Position numbers and translations under genes: made by a program. Shown in pieces: positions 1-7,397 of a DNA stretch of 27,092 nucleotides; position 1 is the first letter of the stretch, and each line of letters opens with the position of its first letter. A model generated the notes under the pieces. It did not search any database and was not told where the DNA came from. It saw only the letters and a program-made list of their open reading frames with translations. Source of the stretch: JBCBST01 sp039819115 (lineage in GTDB: Bacteria; Bacteroidota; Rhodothermia; Balneolales; Balneolaceae); contig JBCBST010000037.1 of the NCBI GenBank assembly GCA_039819115.1, positions 1 through 27,092 on the forward strand. Direction: 5' to 3'.

Positions 1-8
1 CTGAGGGA

Positions 9-167
9 ATGGATAATCCTTTTGTACACCGACTAAAGAATAAATCGGATGATGAGCTGAAGAACATGATCCGGTTCCCTCAGTTTATTCCAAAGAGAGC
101 AATGAGTAAATCATCGGCCTGTGCGCTCCATGCACCCCAGGAATGCCCTTCGTTTACCTCCATATAG
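9..167 (+). pseudogene. possible 5' remnant of a small gene, overlapping the esterase 3' end
   Basis: An ATG at 9 opens a 52-codon frame ending in TAG at 165-167. Its first ~30 residues (MDNPFVHRLKNKSDDELKNM and on to about residue 31) have the look of a real protein start: an NPF-x3-L-x-NKSDDEL pattern of the kind I associate with short repeat-type N-termini in Bacteroidota proteins. From about position 80 the frame runs antisense through the esterase coding region and its sequence (many S, C, P) no longer looks like protein. A GAGG sits only two bases before the ATG, which is too close for a good ribosome site. I infer a decayed or truncated gene start rather than a working gene, and it could be a chance frame. 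No function can be given. Confidence 0.25.
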
Positions 168-1282
168 GTCAGAGAATAGGCTTTACGATCAAAAATGGCT
201 TTCATTCTCCTGGTGTTTTCCATCCCATCAAATTGGGTGCCCACACTCATGAACAAGACCGGTTGTTCTGCCGGTGAGTCTTCCACCATCTCAAAAATAT
301 CTTCATTATACCAATAAGCCGGCGCCTGGATGGCCGCTTTTCCAAATACATCGGGTCGGGTAAACGCAAAGTAGGTGGCATTTAATCCGCCAAAGGACGT
401 CCCAAGGATTCCGCGGTGTTCAGCTTCAGGTTTTGTGTTGAAGTTGGAATCGATGTGAGGGATTAATTCATCCACATAAAACTGCAGGTAGTCGGGATTG
501 GTACGAAACTCGTCTGCACGCCGGTTCTGGGTTTCGTCATCCGGGTTCAGAGGACTTACGAAGACGGCGATTACCTGTTCAATGCGGTTCAGATATATCA
601 AGTTATCAAGCATAATGGGAACATTCCCCAGTTTCGGATCGCCGTATTCCTGTCCGTCGGCAATGTATAAAACGGCATGCGTATCGGATGAGCCATAACC
701 AGCAGGAGTGTAAACCTGGTACTGGATGGCATACCCCATAGACGCACTTTCTATAACCTGATACTCTGTAAGAGTACCTTTTGGAGCATCCGGGATGGGT
801 TCTTTTAACACTTCAGGTTGCCAGTCGGGCATTCTGAGTTCCGAGTTAGGCCCGAAACCGCTCCATTGTTGAAGGGGGTTACTTGGATCGAGTATCCACT
901 CTTCTTCATTTACGGTGATTTTATAATCCAGCCGGGCGTCGCTTGGAAAGGTTGTTTTCAACACCCACACATCGGTTCCTTCAATGCGCATTCCCTTATT
1001 TTTAACCTGGTCTGCTCCCGACCAGGAATTAAAGTCTCCATTCCAGTGAACCGATTCTGCCTCACCCCGGTATAGAAACAGCACGGTGGAGTCTTGGCGG
1101 AAAGGGATCTGTCCCTCGGTTTTGAGGCTATCCCAGATAGCGTTTACCCGATTTGATCGTTCTTCGTCTGAAGGAAGATCCGATAATGCCATGAGTGTGG
1201 TATAGAGGTCTGTTTCCTGCCCGTTTTTAGCAGTACAGCCCAGCATAAGAGCCAGTATCCCGATCCCAATAAATGTTTTCAT
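80..1282 (-). CDS. lipoprotein esterase, enterochelin-esterase (Fes/IroE)-like alpha/beta hydrolase
   Basis: A 400-residue secreted hydrolase. The N-terminus is a lipoprotein signal peptide with a lipobox (LMLGC, Cys16), so the protein is probably anchored in an outer or inner membrane. Residues ~60-155 form an E-set/CBM48-like beta domain (FLYRGEAESVHWNGDFNSW), as in enterochelin esterases and CE1 carbohydrate esterases. The catalytic domain follows from ~170: nucleophile elbow GTSFGG with Ser296, likely Asp352 (QFDG) and His380 (EGHSW). Known relatives cleave ester bonds in ferric siderophores or acylated sugars; the substrate here is not readable from sequence. The nearest genes give no siderophore context. 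It is divergent from lysC across 148 bp, and the window begins just after its stop, so nothing can be said of downstream partners. The fold assignment is firm and the substrate unknown. Confidence 0.85.
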   Translation of the reverse strand: MKTFIGIGILALMLGCTAKNGQETDLYTTLMALSDLPSDEERSNRVNAIWDSLKTEGQIPFRQDSTVLFLYRGEAESVHWNGDFNSWSGADQVKNKGMRIEGTDVWVLKTTFPSDARLDYKITVNEEEWILDPSNPLQQWSGFGPNSELRMPDWQPEVLKEPIPDAPKGTLTEYQVIESASMGYAIQYQVYTPAGYGSSDTHAVLYIADGQEYGDPKLGNVPIMLDNLIYLNRIEQVIAVFVSPLNPDDETQNRRADEFRTNPDYLQFYVDELIPHIDSNFNTKPEAEHRGILGTSFGGLNATYFAFTRPDVFGKAAIQAPAYWYNEDIFEMVEDSPAEQPVLFMSVGTQFDGMENTRRMKAIFDRKAYSLTYMEVNEGHSWGAWSAQADDLLIALFGIN

Positions 1283-1430
1283 AGTAAATCAATGAGTTGG
1301 CTTAAAGTAGCAGTTCCCTCTGCTTTTCGAAAGCTTAATGAAGGTTCAAAAAAAGATCGAATTGAATCTGTAAAAAAAGGGTTTTTCCGTCTTATTTTGT
1401 CGTTTCACTCTCATCATCGAAAAACATCTT

Positions 1431-2762
1431 ATGATTGTAGCCAAATTTGGCGGAACCAGTGTGGGCACTATCGAAGCCATGCAACGCAGTGCGGCCATTG
1501 TTGCAGCCCATCCTGACAGAAAACTTGTTGTGATCAGCGCCACCTCGGGCACAACGAATGATCTTGTTGCACTTGCAACCTCCAAAACACCGGAGCACCA
1601 AAACCAGTTGCTGAAACAGATAGAGGAAAGGCATCAGGCCGTTATTTCAGGACTATCTGAAGCATACAAAACAGAGGCACAGCAGGTCTTTGACCGACGG
1701 TTTAAGGATTTAGAATCTCACCTGGCCGTATTGGGACGTGAGAAACGGTGGTCGGATAAGTTATTCGCTTTCGGTGAGTTGATGAGTACCGATTTGTTTG
1801 TTCTCGTTCTTCGGGAACAGGGGGTAGAGGCTACCTGGCTGGATGCCCGGGAGGTCATAAAAACCGATAGCCATTTTGGGAAAGCTGAACCTGAACTCGA
1901 GGCCATCAGGCGAAAAACAGCGAAGATGATAACACCTGGCCAGGTGTATTTGACCCAGGGTTTTATTGGTTCGGACAGCTATGGTCAAACGACTACCCTG
2001 GGCAGAGGAGGGAGTGACCTGTCTGCCGCGCTATTTGCAGAAGCATTGGATGCCGATTACCTGGAAATCTGGACCGATGTGGCCGGAGTATATACAACAG
2101 ATCCGCGAATTGTTAAGAATGCGTTTCCCATTGGGGAATTATCGTTTGACGAGGCCGCAGAATTGTCGGTGTTTGGAGGAAAAGTATTACATCCGGCTAC
2201 GCTCAAACCGGCCATCCGGGGGGATGTAAAGGTACGTGTAGCGTCCAGTTCAAAGCCGGATGTTCAGGGAACCGTTATCGTGAACGAGCCCGTTAATAAA
2301 CCGGTAATCCGGGCCATTTCTCTTCGCAAAGATCAGACCCTGCTTACCGTAAAAAGCCTGGAAATGCTTCATCAGCATGGGTTTCTGGCACGGCTGTTTC
2401 AAACCCTGGCTGATCATAAAATCTCGGTCGACCTGGTTACCACCAGTGAGGTGAGCGTTTCGTTAACCCTCGATACGGCCCTAAATGCGTCTAATCAGGT
2501 TATCCTGGATGAGGTTATTTTGTCGAAACTTCGTGCGTTCTGTGAAGTGGAGGTAGAGAAAGGATTGAACCTGATCGCTCTTATTGGCAATAACCTGCAT
2601 CACACCTCGGGTATAGGCGGGCAGCTCTTTACTGAACTGGAGGGGTATAACATCCGGTTGGTGTGCCACGGGGCCAGTTCACATAACCTATGCTTCCTCG
2701 TAGCCGGAGATAACGGAGAAGAAGTGGTACGGATGTTACACGCTAAATTCATCGAACATTAA
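1431..2762 (+). CDS. lysC: aspartate kinase, lysine-sensitive LysC type (aspartokinase III-like)
   Basis: This enzyme phosphorylates L-aspartate with ATP, the first committed step to diaminopimelate/lysine, threonine and methionine. At 443 residues it has the usual length of a monofunctional enzyme. The N-terminal amino-acid-kinase motif AKFGGTSVG starts at residue 4. TLGRGGSDLSAALFAEAL followed by WTDVAGVYTTDPRIV gives the nucleotide- and aspartate-binding core. Tandem ACT domains follow from ~300 (LLTVKSLEMLHQHGFLARLF, DLVTTSEVSVSLTLD), closely resembling the E. coli LysC effector-binding region, so feedback by lysine is likely but inferred. No homoserine dehydrogenase domain is fused. It is the first gene of the lysC-dapB-dapA-dapD series, though 149 bp separate it from dapB. 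I found no lysine riboswitch upstream. No clear Shine-Dalgarno precedes the ATG. Confidence 0.96.
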   Translation: MIVAKFGGTSVGTIEAMQRSAAIVAAHPDRKLVVISATSGTTNDLVALATSKTPEHQNQLLKQIEERHQAVISGLSEAYKTEAQQVFDRRFKDLESHLAVLGREKRWSDKLFAFGELMSTDLFVLVLREQGVEATWLDAREVIKTDSHFGKAEPELEAIRRKTAKMITPGQVYLTQGFIGSDSYGQTTTLGRGGSDLSAALFAEALDADYLEIWTDVAGVYTTDPRIVKNAFPIGELSFDEAAELSVFGGKVLHPATLKPAIRGDVKVRVASSSKPDVQGTVIVNEPVNKPVIRAISLRKDQTLLTVKSLEMLHQHGFLARLFQTLADHKISVDLVTTSEVSVSLTLDTALNASNQVILDEVILSKLRAFCEVEVEKGLNLIALIGNNLHHTSGIGGQLFTELEGYNIRLVCHGASSHNLCFLVAGDNGEEVVRMLHAKFIEH

Positions 2763-2911
2763 CCTTCTGTGAGCATATTCTTGAAGTATGAAAAAGAACC
2801 TTGCTGTGTAGATTGCAAAATTTTGGAGCAAACCGGATTTTAAGTGAGCAAATCATAGATCTACATCCACCTCTGAGCCAGTTTTTTAATTAAGAACACC
2901 AGTTTTATTCA

Positions 2912-3589
2912 ATGAATCGCATCTCCATAATTGGTACCGGCAAAACAGGCAGCAAAGTACGCGAACTGCTCGGCACCGAACTTCTTTACGCATTTGATGA
3001 GGATCATCCTCCTACCCCTGATAAGCTCAGAGAATCGGAGGCGGTCATTATCTTTGTACCTGGAGATGCGGTTGCATCTCTGTTGCCGGTTGTACTCGAA
3101 AGTGGTGTGCCGGCAGCCTGGGGAAGTACCGGTTTCGATTGGCCGGAAGATCTGGATGAACGGGTAAAAACTGCACAATCCAAGTGGGTTATTGCTTCTA
3201 ATTTTAGCCTGGGAATGCATGTGGTTCGAAAAGCCATAGAGGCGATTTCAAAGGCAAGCTCTATTCTGCAAAACCCCTCGTATCACATTCATGAGGTGCA
3301 TCATATCCACAAAAAGGATGCACCAAGCGGTACCGCATTATCCTGGCATCAGTGGCTGGATAAACAAGCTGAGATAACAGCAGATCGGGAAGGTGACGTG
3401 AAAGGGATTCATGAACTGAGAGTACGCACCACCAGTGAATCCATCCTTTTAAAGCACGAAGCGCTAGACCGTGCATTATTTGCTGAAGGAGCAATTTGGA
3501 CCGCAAAACAGCTGATTTTCAATCAGAATTTAACATCTGGCGTCCATACCTTTGAGCATCTATTCGACCAGATAATGAATGAATCCTGA
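2912..3589 (+). CDS. dapB: 4-hydroxy-tetrahydrodipicolinate reductase
   Basis: DapB reduces hydroxy-tetrahydrodipicolinate to tetrahydrodipicolinate with NAD(P)H in the cytoplasm. At 225 residues it is shorter than the 240-270 typical of proteobacterial enzymes, in line with compact versions in this group. The N-terminus is a Rossmann nucleotide site (ISIIGTGKTGSKV). Residues ~95-105 read SNFSLGMHV. The substrate and catalytic motif HEVHHIHKKDAPSGTALSW (from ~residue 127) holds the conserved paired His, Lys and DAPSGTA. The stop is 3 bp before the dapA ATG, so the two are almost certainly co-transcribed. The 149-bp gap before dapB is larger than elsewhere in the cluster and may carry its own promoter, but I could not identify one. 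Confidence 0.95.
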   Translation: MNRISIIGTGKTGSKVRELLGTELLYAFDEDHPPTPDKLRESEAVIIFVPGDAVASLLPVVLESGVPAAWGSTGFDWPEDLDERVKTAQSKWVIASNFSLGMHVVRKAIEAISKASSILQNPSYHIHEVHHIHKKDAPSGTALSWHQWLDKQAEITADREGDVKGIHELRVRTTSESILLKHEALDRALFAEGAIWTAKQLIFNQNLTSGVHTFEHLFDQIMNES

Positions 3590-3592
3590 TTT

Positions 3593-4483
3593 ATGATCAA
3601 TTTTCCACTATGGACTGCTGTGGTTACTCCCATGCTGACAGACGGTTCCATCGATTATGTGAGCTTTGAGCGCCTGTTAGCCAAACAAAACGAAGCTGGA
3701 AACGGAATCCTCATTCTGGGAAGTACAGGAGAAGGACTTAACCTCACGGCTGAGGAAAAACGAAGCATCATCAAATTTACGATCGTTCAAAAGCTGGATG
3801 TTCCGATTATGGTCGGGATTGGTGGTTTCCTGCTCGATCAACAGAAAGCCCTTATTCAATTTGCCGATGAACAAGGCGTAGATGCCTTTCTGTTAGTAAA
3901 CCCCCTTTATGCCAAACCCAAAAAAGCGGGACACCTGGCCTGGTTTTCGTCATTAATGTAAACGACTCCAACTCGGTGTATGATTTACAACGTGCCTTCC
4001 CGCACGGGGTCAAAGATAGATCCCTGGGTATTGGGTGAACTCGATTCCAGATTCGATCATCTTATGGGCATTAAAGAAGCCAGTGGAAGTGTGGAAGAGT
4101 TTAAAGCATTCCGTGAGGTAGCACCTCAGGCAAATCTGTATTGCGGTGATGATAATCTGATTGAACCTTTTGTCCGGGAAGGGGCCGTAGGACATGTATC
4201 GGTTGCGGCAAACGCCTGGCCAAAGGAAACAAAATGGATTGTGGAACAGGCCCTGAAAGGGAATAGTGAGGCTTTATATCCGGAATGGGTTTCAACCTCG
4301 GCATTGCTGTTCCATGCGCCCAACCCGATTCCAGTAAAACATCTCATGAAGCTGAATGGCGATATTGATTTTCCTGATGTCCGCCTTCCCCTTTCTTTGG
4401 GTGATTTATCTGATTCTGTTCAAACTGAACTTCAACAGGCTAATGAGCGGTTGCTAAGGTGGTTTGAACCCCGTTTACACTAA
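3593..4483 (+). pseudogene. dapA: 4-hydroxy-tetrahydrodipicolinate synthase interrupted by an in-frame TAA at codon 123
   Basis: DapA condenses pyruvate with aspartate semialdehyde to hydroxy-tetrahydrodipicolinate. The reading frame is continuous from ATG 3593 to TAA 4481-4483 (296 residues, normal DapA length) except for a TAA at 3959-3961. No base is gained or lost: residue numbers match E. coli DapA on both sides of the stop. Before it lie the S44-T45 proton-relay site (LGSTGEG) and the VNPLYAKP tyrosine; after it lie Tyr132 and Arg137 (IYNVPSRTG) and the Schiff-base lysine K161 (GIKEASGS). Neither half alone contains the full active site. An ATG at 3980 could restart translation and give a 167-residue C-terminal piece. 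AAA, GAA or CAA to TAA by one substitution would explain it. The cause may be a sequencing or consensus error, a real inactivating mutation, or readthrough. DapB and DapD flank it at 3 and 17 bp. Confidence 0.9.
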
Positions 4484-4500
4484 CATCGATTTTTTTATTC

Positions 4501-5247
4501 ATGACACCAACTGAGATTCTAGATAAACTTGAAACCGGAGAACTACGCTCTGCAAACCCCACCGAACATGGGTGGGAAGCTAATATAGACGTTAAAAAGG
4601 GCATATTATCTGCCTTTAAAGAAGGCCAGAATATATCGTTTAAAGGTATTTATGAGGGTTTTGTTGATAAAGATAATCTCCCTCCGCGTTTCTTTAATCC
4701 TGAGGATGGAGTGCGATTGGTGCCCGGGGGATCGTCTGTTCGACGGGGAGCCTATGTAGCTAAGGGCGTGATCATCATGCCTCCTGCTTACATCAATGTT
4801 GGGGCTTATGTGGATGAAGGATCCATGGTAGATAGCCACGCGCTGGTAGGGTCATGTGCTCAAATCGGTAAACGGGTACATCTCTCGGCCGGAGTACAAA
4901 TAGGCGGAGTGCTTGAACCGGTTGGAATGAACCCGGTCATCATCGAGGATGATTGTTTTATAGGTGCCGGAGCGGTGATTGTAGAGGGTATTCTGGTCAG
5001 AACGCGGGCGGTGATTGCCCCCGGCGTGGTGCTCTCCAAATCCATACCAGTGTATGATGCTGTACATGAAGTGGTGCGTGAGCGAGGATCAGAAATTCCG
5101 GAGGGAGCGGTGGTCATTCCCGGAAGCCGCCCTATGCGTAGCGACTGGGCTAAGCAAGAGGGATTAAGTATGGCCTGCCCCATCATCGTTAAGTACCGCG
5201 ATGCAGGTAGTGATGCCTCTCTTGAACTGGAAGATGCACTCAGATAA
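4501..5247 (+). CDS. dapD: 2,3,4,5-tetrahydropyridine-2,6-dicarboxylate N-succinyltransferase
   Basis: DapD transfers succinyl from succinyl-CoA to tetrahydrodipicolinate, which places this organism on the succinylase branch to diaminopimelate. The 248-residue protein has a short N-terminal helical part (1-~70) and a left-handed beta-helix of hexapeptide repeats. The family core reads GAYVAKGVIIMPPAYINVGA, then YVDEGSMVDSHALVGSCAQI, then HLSAGVQIGGVLEP and EDDCFIGAGAVIVEG. It is slightly shorter than E. coli DapD (274), with the missing length at the N-terminus. It follows dapA by 17 bp and is the last plus-strand gene before a convergent pair, so it likely ends the dap operon. DapC and DapE are not in the window. 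An acetyl-CoA-using relative is possible but the motif spacing favours DapD. Confidence 0.93.
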   Translation: MTPTEILDKLETGELRSANPTEHGWEANIDVKKGILSAFKEGQNISFKGIYEGFVDKDNLPPRFFNPEDGVRLVPGGSSVRRGAYVAKGVIIMPPAYINVGAYVDEGSMVDSHALVGSCAQIGKRVHLSAGVQIGGVLEPVGMNPVIIEDDCFIGAGAVIVEGILVRTRAVIAPGVVLSKSIPVYDAVHEVVRERGSEIPEGAVVIPGSRPMRSDWAKQEGLSMACPIIVKYRDAGSDASLELEDALR

Positions 5248-5265
5248 GTAAGACACAGCAGATTT

Positions 5266-5281
5266 GGGTGCATAAGCACCC
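5266..5281. terminator. hairpin between convergent dapD and threonine synthase genes
   Basis: A perfect 6-bp GC-rich stem, GGGTGC / GCACCC, closes on an ATAA loop midway between the two convergent stops (5247 and 5297). AGCA and TGCT could extend the stem past a bulge. No T-tract follows on either strand, so intrinsic termination is uncertain. Its position fits a bidirectional transcript end. Confidence 0.4.
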
Positions 5282-5296
5282 TGCTTCCATAGCAGA

Positions 5297-7000
5297 TTAA
5301 ACGGCCATTGCCTTATTGGCTATGGCCAATCCTTTTTCAAAGGCCTGAATCAATCCCTCAATGGTATCCGGAGATGCTCCTTTTGCTGTGAACTCGTGAC
5401 CATCACGTTCCAGGGTCAGTGATACGATAACAAGCGATTCTGTATCCGGGCTCAGGATTTCAACATCATGGGTTTTGATATGAAGGGGGATAATAGCATC
5501 CGTTTCGGCTTTAATGGCTGTTAAAACGGCATCCATAGGACCCACTCCCTGATCCAGCGAAATCACTTCTTCCCCGTTTAAATCGAGTTTTACCGCAGCA
5601 CTCACCAATCCTCGTTTTCGCATGGTCAGTTTATAGTCGAGTACTTTTACGGGGAATTCCAGATCAACTTCTTCATTAGAGACCAGCGATTTCAGTGCTT
5701 TTATTTCAGCCTCTTTCAGGGTTTTTCCTTTTTTGTTGATTCCCTGCACATATTCGTCATACATCCGGGCATGTTCGGCAGATAGAGCAACGTTACCAAG
5801 CGTCATTTCACGGGATTGCCCCCAGCTGTTCTTTTGCAGCTCGTGGAAGCCGGAAGAAACAAATTCCTGTACCTGTTCCAGGTTTGGGGAAAGCACGGGA
5901 GACGAAAGGGCATATTTGGCTACTATGTGTGACGCTTTTAACCCCGACCCGGTTAACACAAACAGGCATTTGGTACCCATGAACTGGTCGAGATTATTTT
6001 TGAATGTGGCAAATGGAATAGCACAGGCTGGTTCCGTAAAATACCCCTCCTCAACACTCATTTCCTTCATTGATTCAAGGAGCTCATTTTCGGTAGCCGT
6101 AAAAGCAAACCCATTGGTTATCTCAATGCCTTCCATAACTTTATAAAAATCCAGGGGATCACTAACGGCAACTGCGTCAGCCATAGTATTTACCTGATCC
6201 TTGATGATCTTTTTCTTTTTGAAAATACCTTCTACTACCGGAGAGCTTTGCTCTGGCTGAACAGCCACAAGGCTGGGAATACGTTCAATCTGTCCGGCCG
6301 CTTTCATTTCTAAAAAGCCTTTATAAATGGCTGCAAAATTTGTCCCTGCTCCGATAGGAATAAAGATGTAGTCGAAGTCTGTTCCGCCTTGCTCAATCAG
6401 TTCGTACGTAAACGATTTTTGTCCTTCTTGTCTGAACACATAATCACCGGCCAGGTAATAATTACCTGAGCGGGCGAACTCTCGGCACAGTTTTTCACAG
6501 GTTGTGAAATCCCCCTGTATTTTTATGATAATCGCATTATAGATGGTTGCCTGAGCAAGCTTGGATTCCGGAGTTTGCTCCGGTACAAATACATAACAGG
6601 GAATCTTGAAATAGCACGCATAAGCGGCTACCGAAGCAGCCATATTTCCGGTTGAGGCCAGGCAAATCGCATCCGCCTTTAACTCTATCGCCTTTTGCAC
6701 TTCAATGTAGCTGCCCCTGTCCTTAAAACATCCGGTGGGGTGTTCAAGCTCCAGCTTTGCCCATAAGTCGGCCCCATATTGTTTTGAAAGTCGGTTAAGT
6801 TGTTTCAGGGAAGAATAATTATTCTTCAAAGGATCTGGCTGAATATCAGATAATGGATATTGGATAAGAGGGGAAGGCTCATTGTACTCGATAGTGAGTA
6901 CTCCTCCGCAAAGGGTACAATAGGTGCTGGTCTCGTGTTCATCATTCACGGCGCCGCACATGATGCACTTCATGGTATATCCGGTATTGGTGCTTTTCAT
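5297..7000 (-). CDS. thrC: threonine synthase fused to a LeuA-type C-terminal regulatory domain
   Basis: The N-terminal ~400 residues are a PLP enzyme that should convert O-phosphohomoserine to threonine. A zinc ribbon (Cys12, 15, 28, 31) is followed by the PLP-lysine motif HPTGCFKDRG with Lys93, the phosphate-contacting STGN (116-119) and IPIGAGTNFAAIYKGF. After a helical linker (~400-440), residues ~443-567 match the 2-isopropylmalate/citramalate synthase allosteric domain: VKVLDYKLTM, GVGPMDAVLTAIKA, and the second half-repeat with GASPDTIEGLIQAFEKGLA. In LeuA that domain binds leucine and dimerises the enzyme. Standard ThrC proteins are 350-430 residues, so this 567-residue protein is an extended fusion in one unbroken frame. 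I infer allosteric control by a branched-chain amino acid or a related end product. Met10 is an alternative start just before the zinc ribbon. It is convergent with the lysC-dap genes. Confidence 0.88.
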   Translation of the reverse strand: MKSTNTGYTMKCIMCGAVNDEHETSTYCTLCGGVLTIEYNEPSPLIQYPLSDIQPDPLKNNYSSLKQLNRLSKQYGADLWAKLELEHPTGCFKDRGSYIEVQKAIELKADAICLASTGNMAASVAAYACYFKIPCYVFVPEQTPESKLAQATIYNAIIIKIQGDFTTCEKLCREFARSGNYYLAGDYVFRQEGQKSFTYELIEQGGTDFDYIFIPIGAGTNFAAIYKGFLEMKAAGQIERIPSLVAVQPEQSSPVVEGIFKKKKIIKDQVNTMADAVAVSDPLDFYKVMEGIEITNGFAFTATENELLESMKEMSVEEGYFTEPACAIPFATFKNNLDQFMGTKCLFVLTGSGLKASHIVAKYALSSPVLSPNLEQVQEFVSSGFHELQKNSWGQSREMTLGNVALSAEHARMYDEYVQGINKKGKTLKEAEIKALKSLVSNEEVDLEFPVKVLDYKLTMRKRGLVSAAVKLDLNGEEVISLDQGVGPMDAVLTAIKAETDAIIPLHIKTHDVEILSPDTESLVIVSLTLERDGHEFTAKGASPDTIEGLIQAFEKGLAIANKAMAV

Positions 7001-7108
7001 AGGGATAAATTATGGACGGAATTTACAAATAATCCCGAGAACATTACGTGCTGTAAGCGCTTTTCTGGTTAATAAAGTTTGATAATAGCGCTATACCCCA
7101 GGTCCAAG

Positions 7109-7354
7109 TCAAAGAGGTAAGAGTATGATTTCTTCAAAATCCAGATCCAATTCTTCGAAAATAGGCTCGGCTATTTCTTCAATCTCCTGTTCGGTGTAGT
7201 CACCCAAACCCTCAAGCTTTATATAAAGGATTTCGTTGGCTTCGTCCATATGAAATTCAGCATCGCTCGACTCAAAGCTCTCTTTTAACGTTTTGATAAA
7301 AAAGTGCACGTCTTCTAAAAAAGCCTGGTATTCCGATTCGTTAAGATCGCCCAT
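7109..7354 (-). CDS. small acidic hypothetical protein
   Basis: An 81-residue soluble protein rich in Glu and Asp (for example YTEQEIEEIAEPIFEELDLD), ending in the hydrophobic IILLPL. It has no signal peptide, membrane segment or metal motif. The alternating pattern (helix 1-28, strands about 32-50, helix 54-70, terminal strand) suggests a compact alpha/beta fold. It is divergent from anmK with only 43 bp between start codons, and lies upstream of the threonine synthase gene on the same strand with a 108-bp gap. I do not recognise the family. Protein-like composition and clean placement between genes support a real gene. Confidence 0.65.
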   Translation of the reverse strand: MGDLNESEYQAFLEDVHFFIKTLKESFESSDAEFHMDEANEILYIKLEGLGDYTEQEIEEIAEPIFEELDLDFEEIILLPL

Positions 7355-7397
7355 AATCCGTCTGTTGGTTCATTAGTAGAATATCGTAGATTCTGCC

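Noticed and set aside
1283..1430. Lysine riboswitch upstream of lysC
   Set aside because: The 148-bp gap is shorter than a typical lysine riboswitch plus expression platform, and I saw no matching multi-helix core or terminator hairpin.
2788..2811. Seven-codon minigene (MKKNLAV) as a leader peptide for dapB
   Set aside because: Only two Lys codons, and no alternative hairpins or terminator downstream that would make an attenuator.
3950..3985. Programmed frameshift or indel in dapA
   Set aside because: The two halves are in the same frame (3980 minus 3593 is a multiple of 3) and residue numbering stays aligned to E. coli DapA, so the interruption is a stop codon substitution.
7080..7100. TAGCGCTA and AAGCGCTT palindromes near 7057-7094 as a terminator
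   Set aside because: Short self-complementary words with no GC-rich stem-loop plus T-run on either strand.
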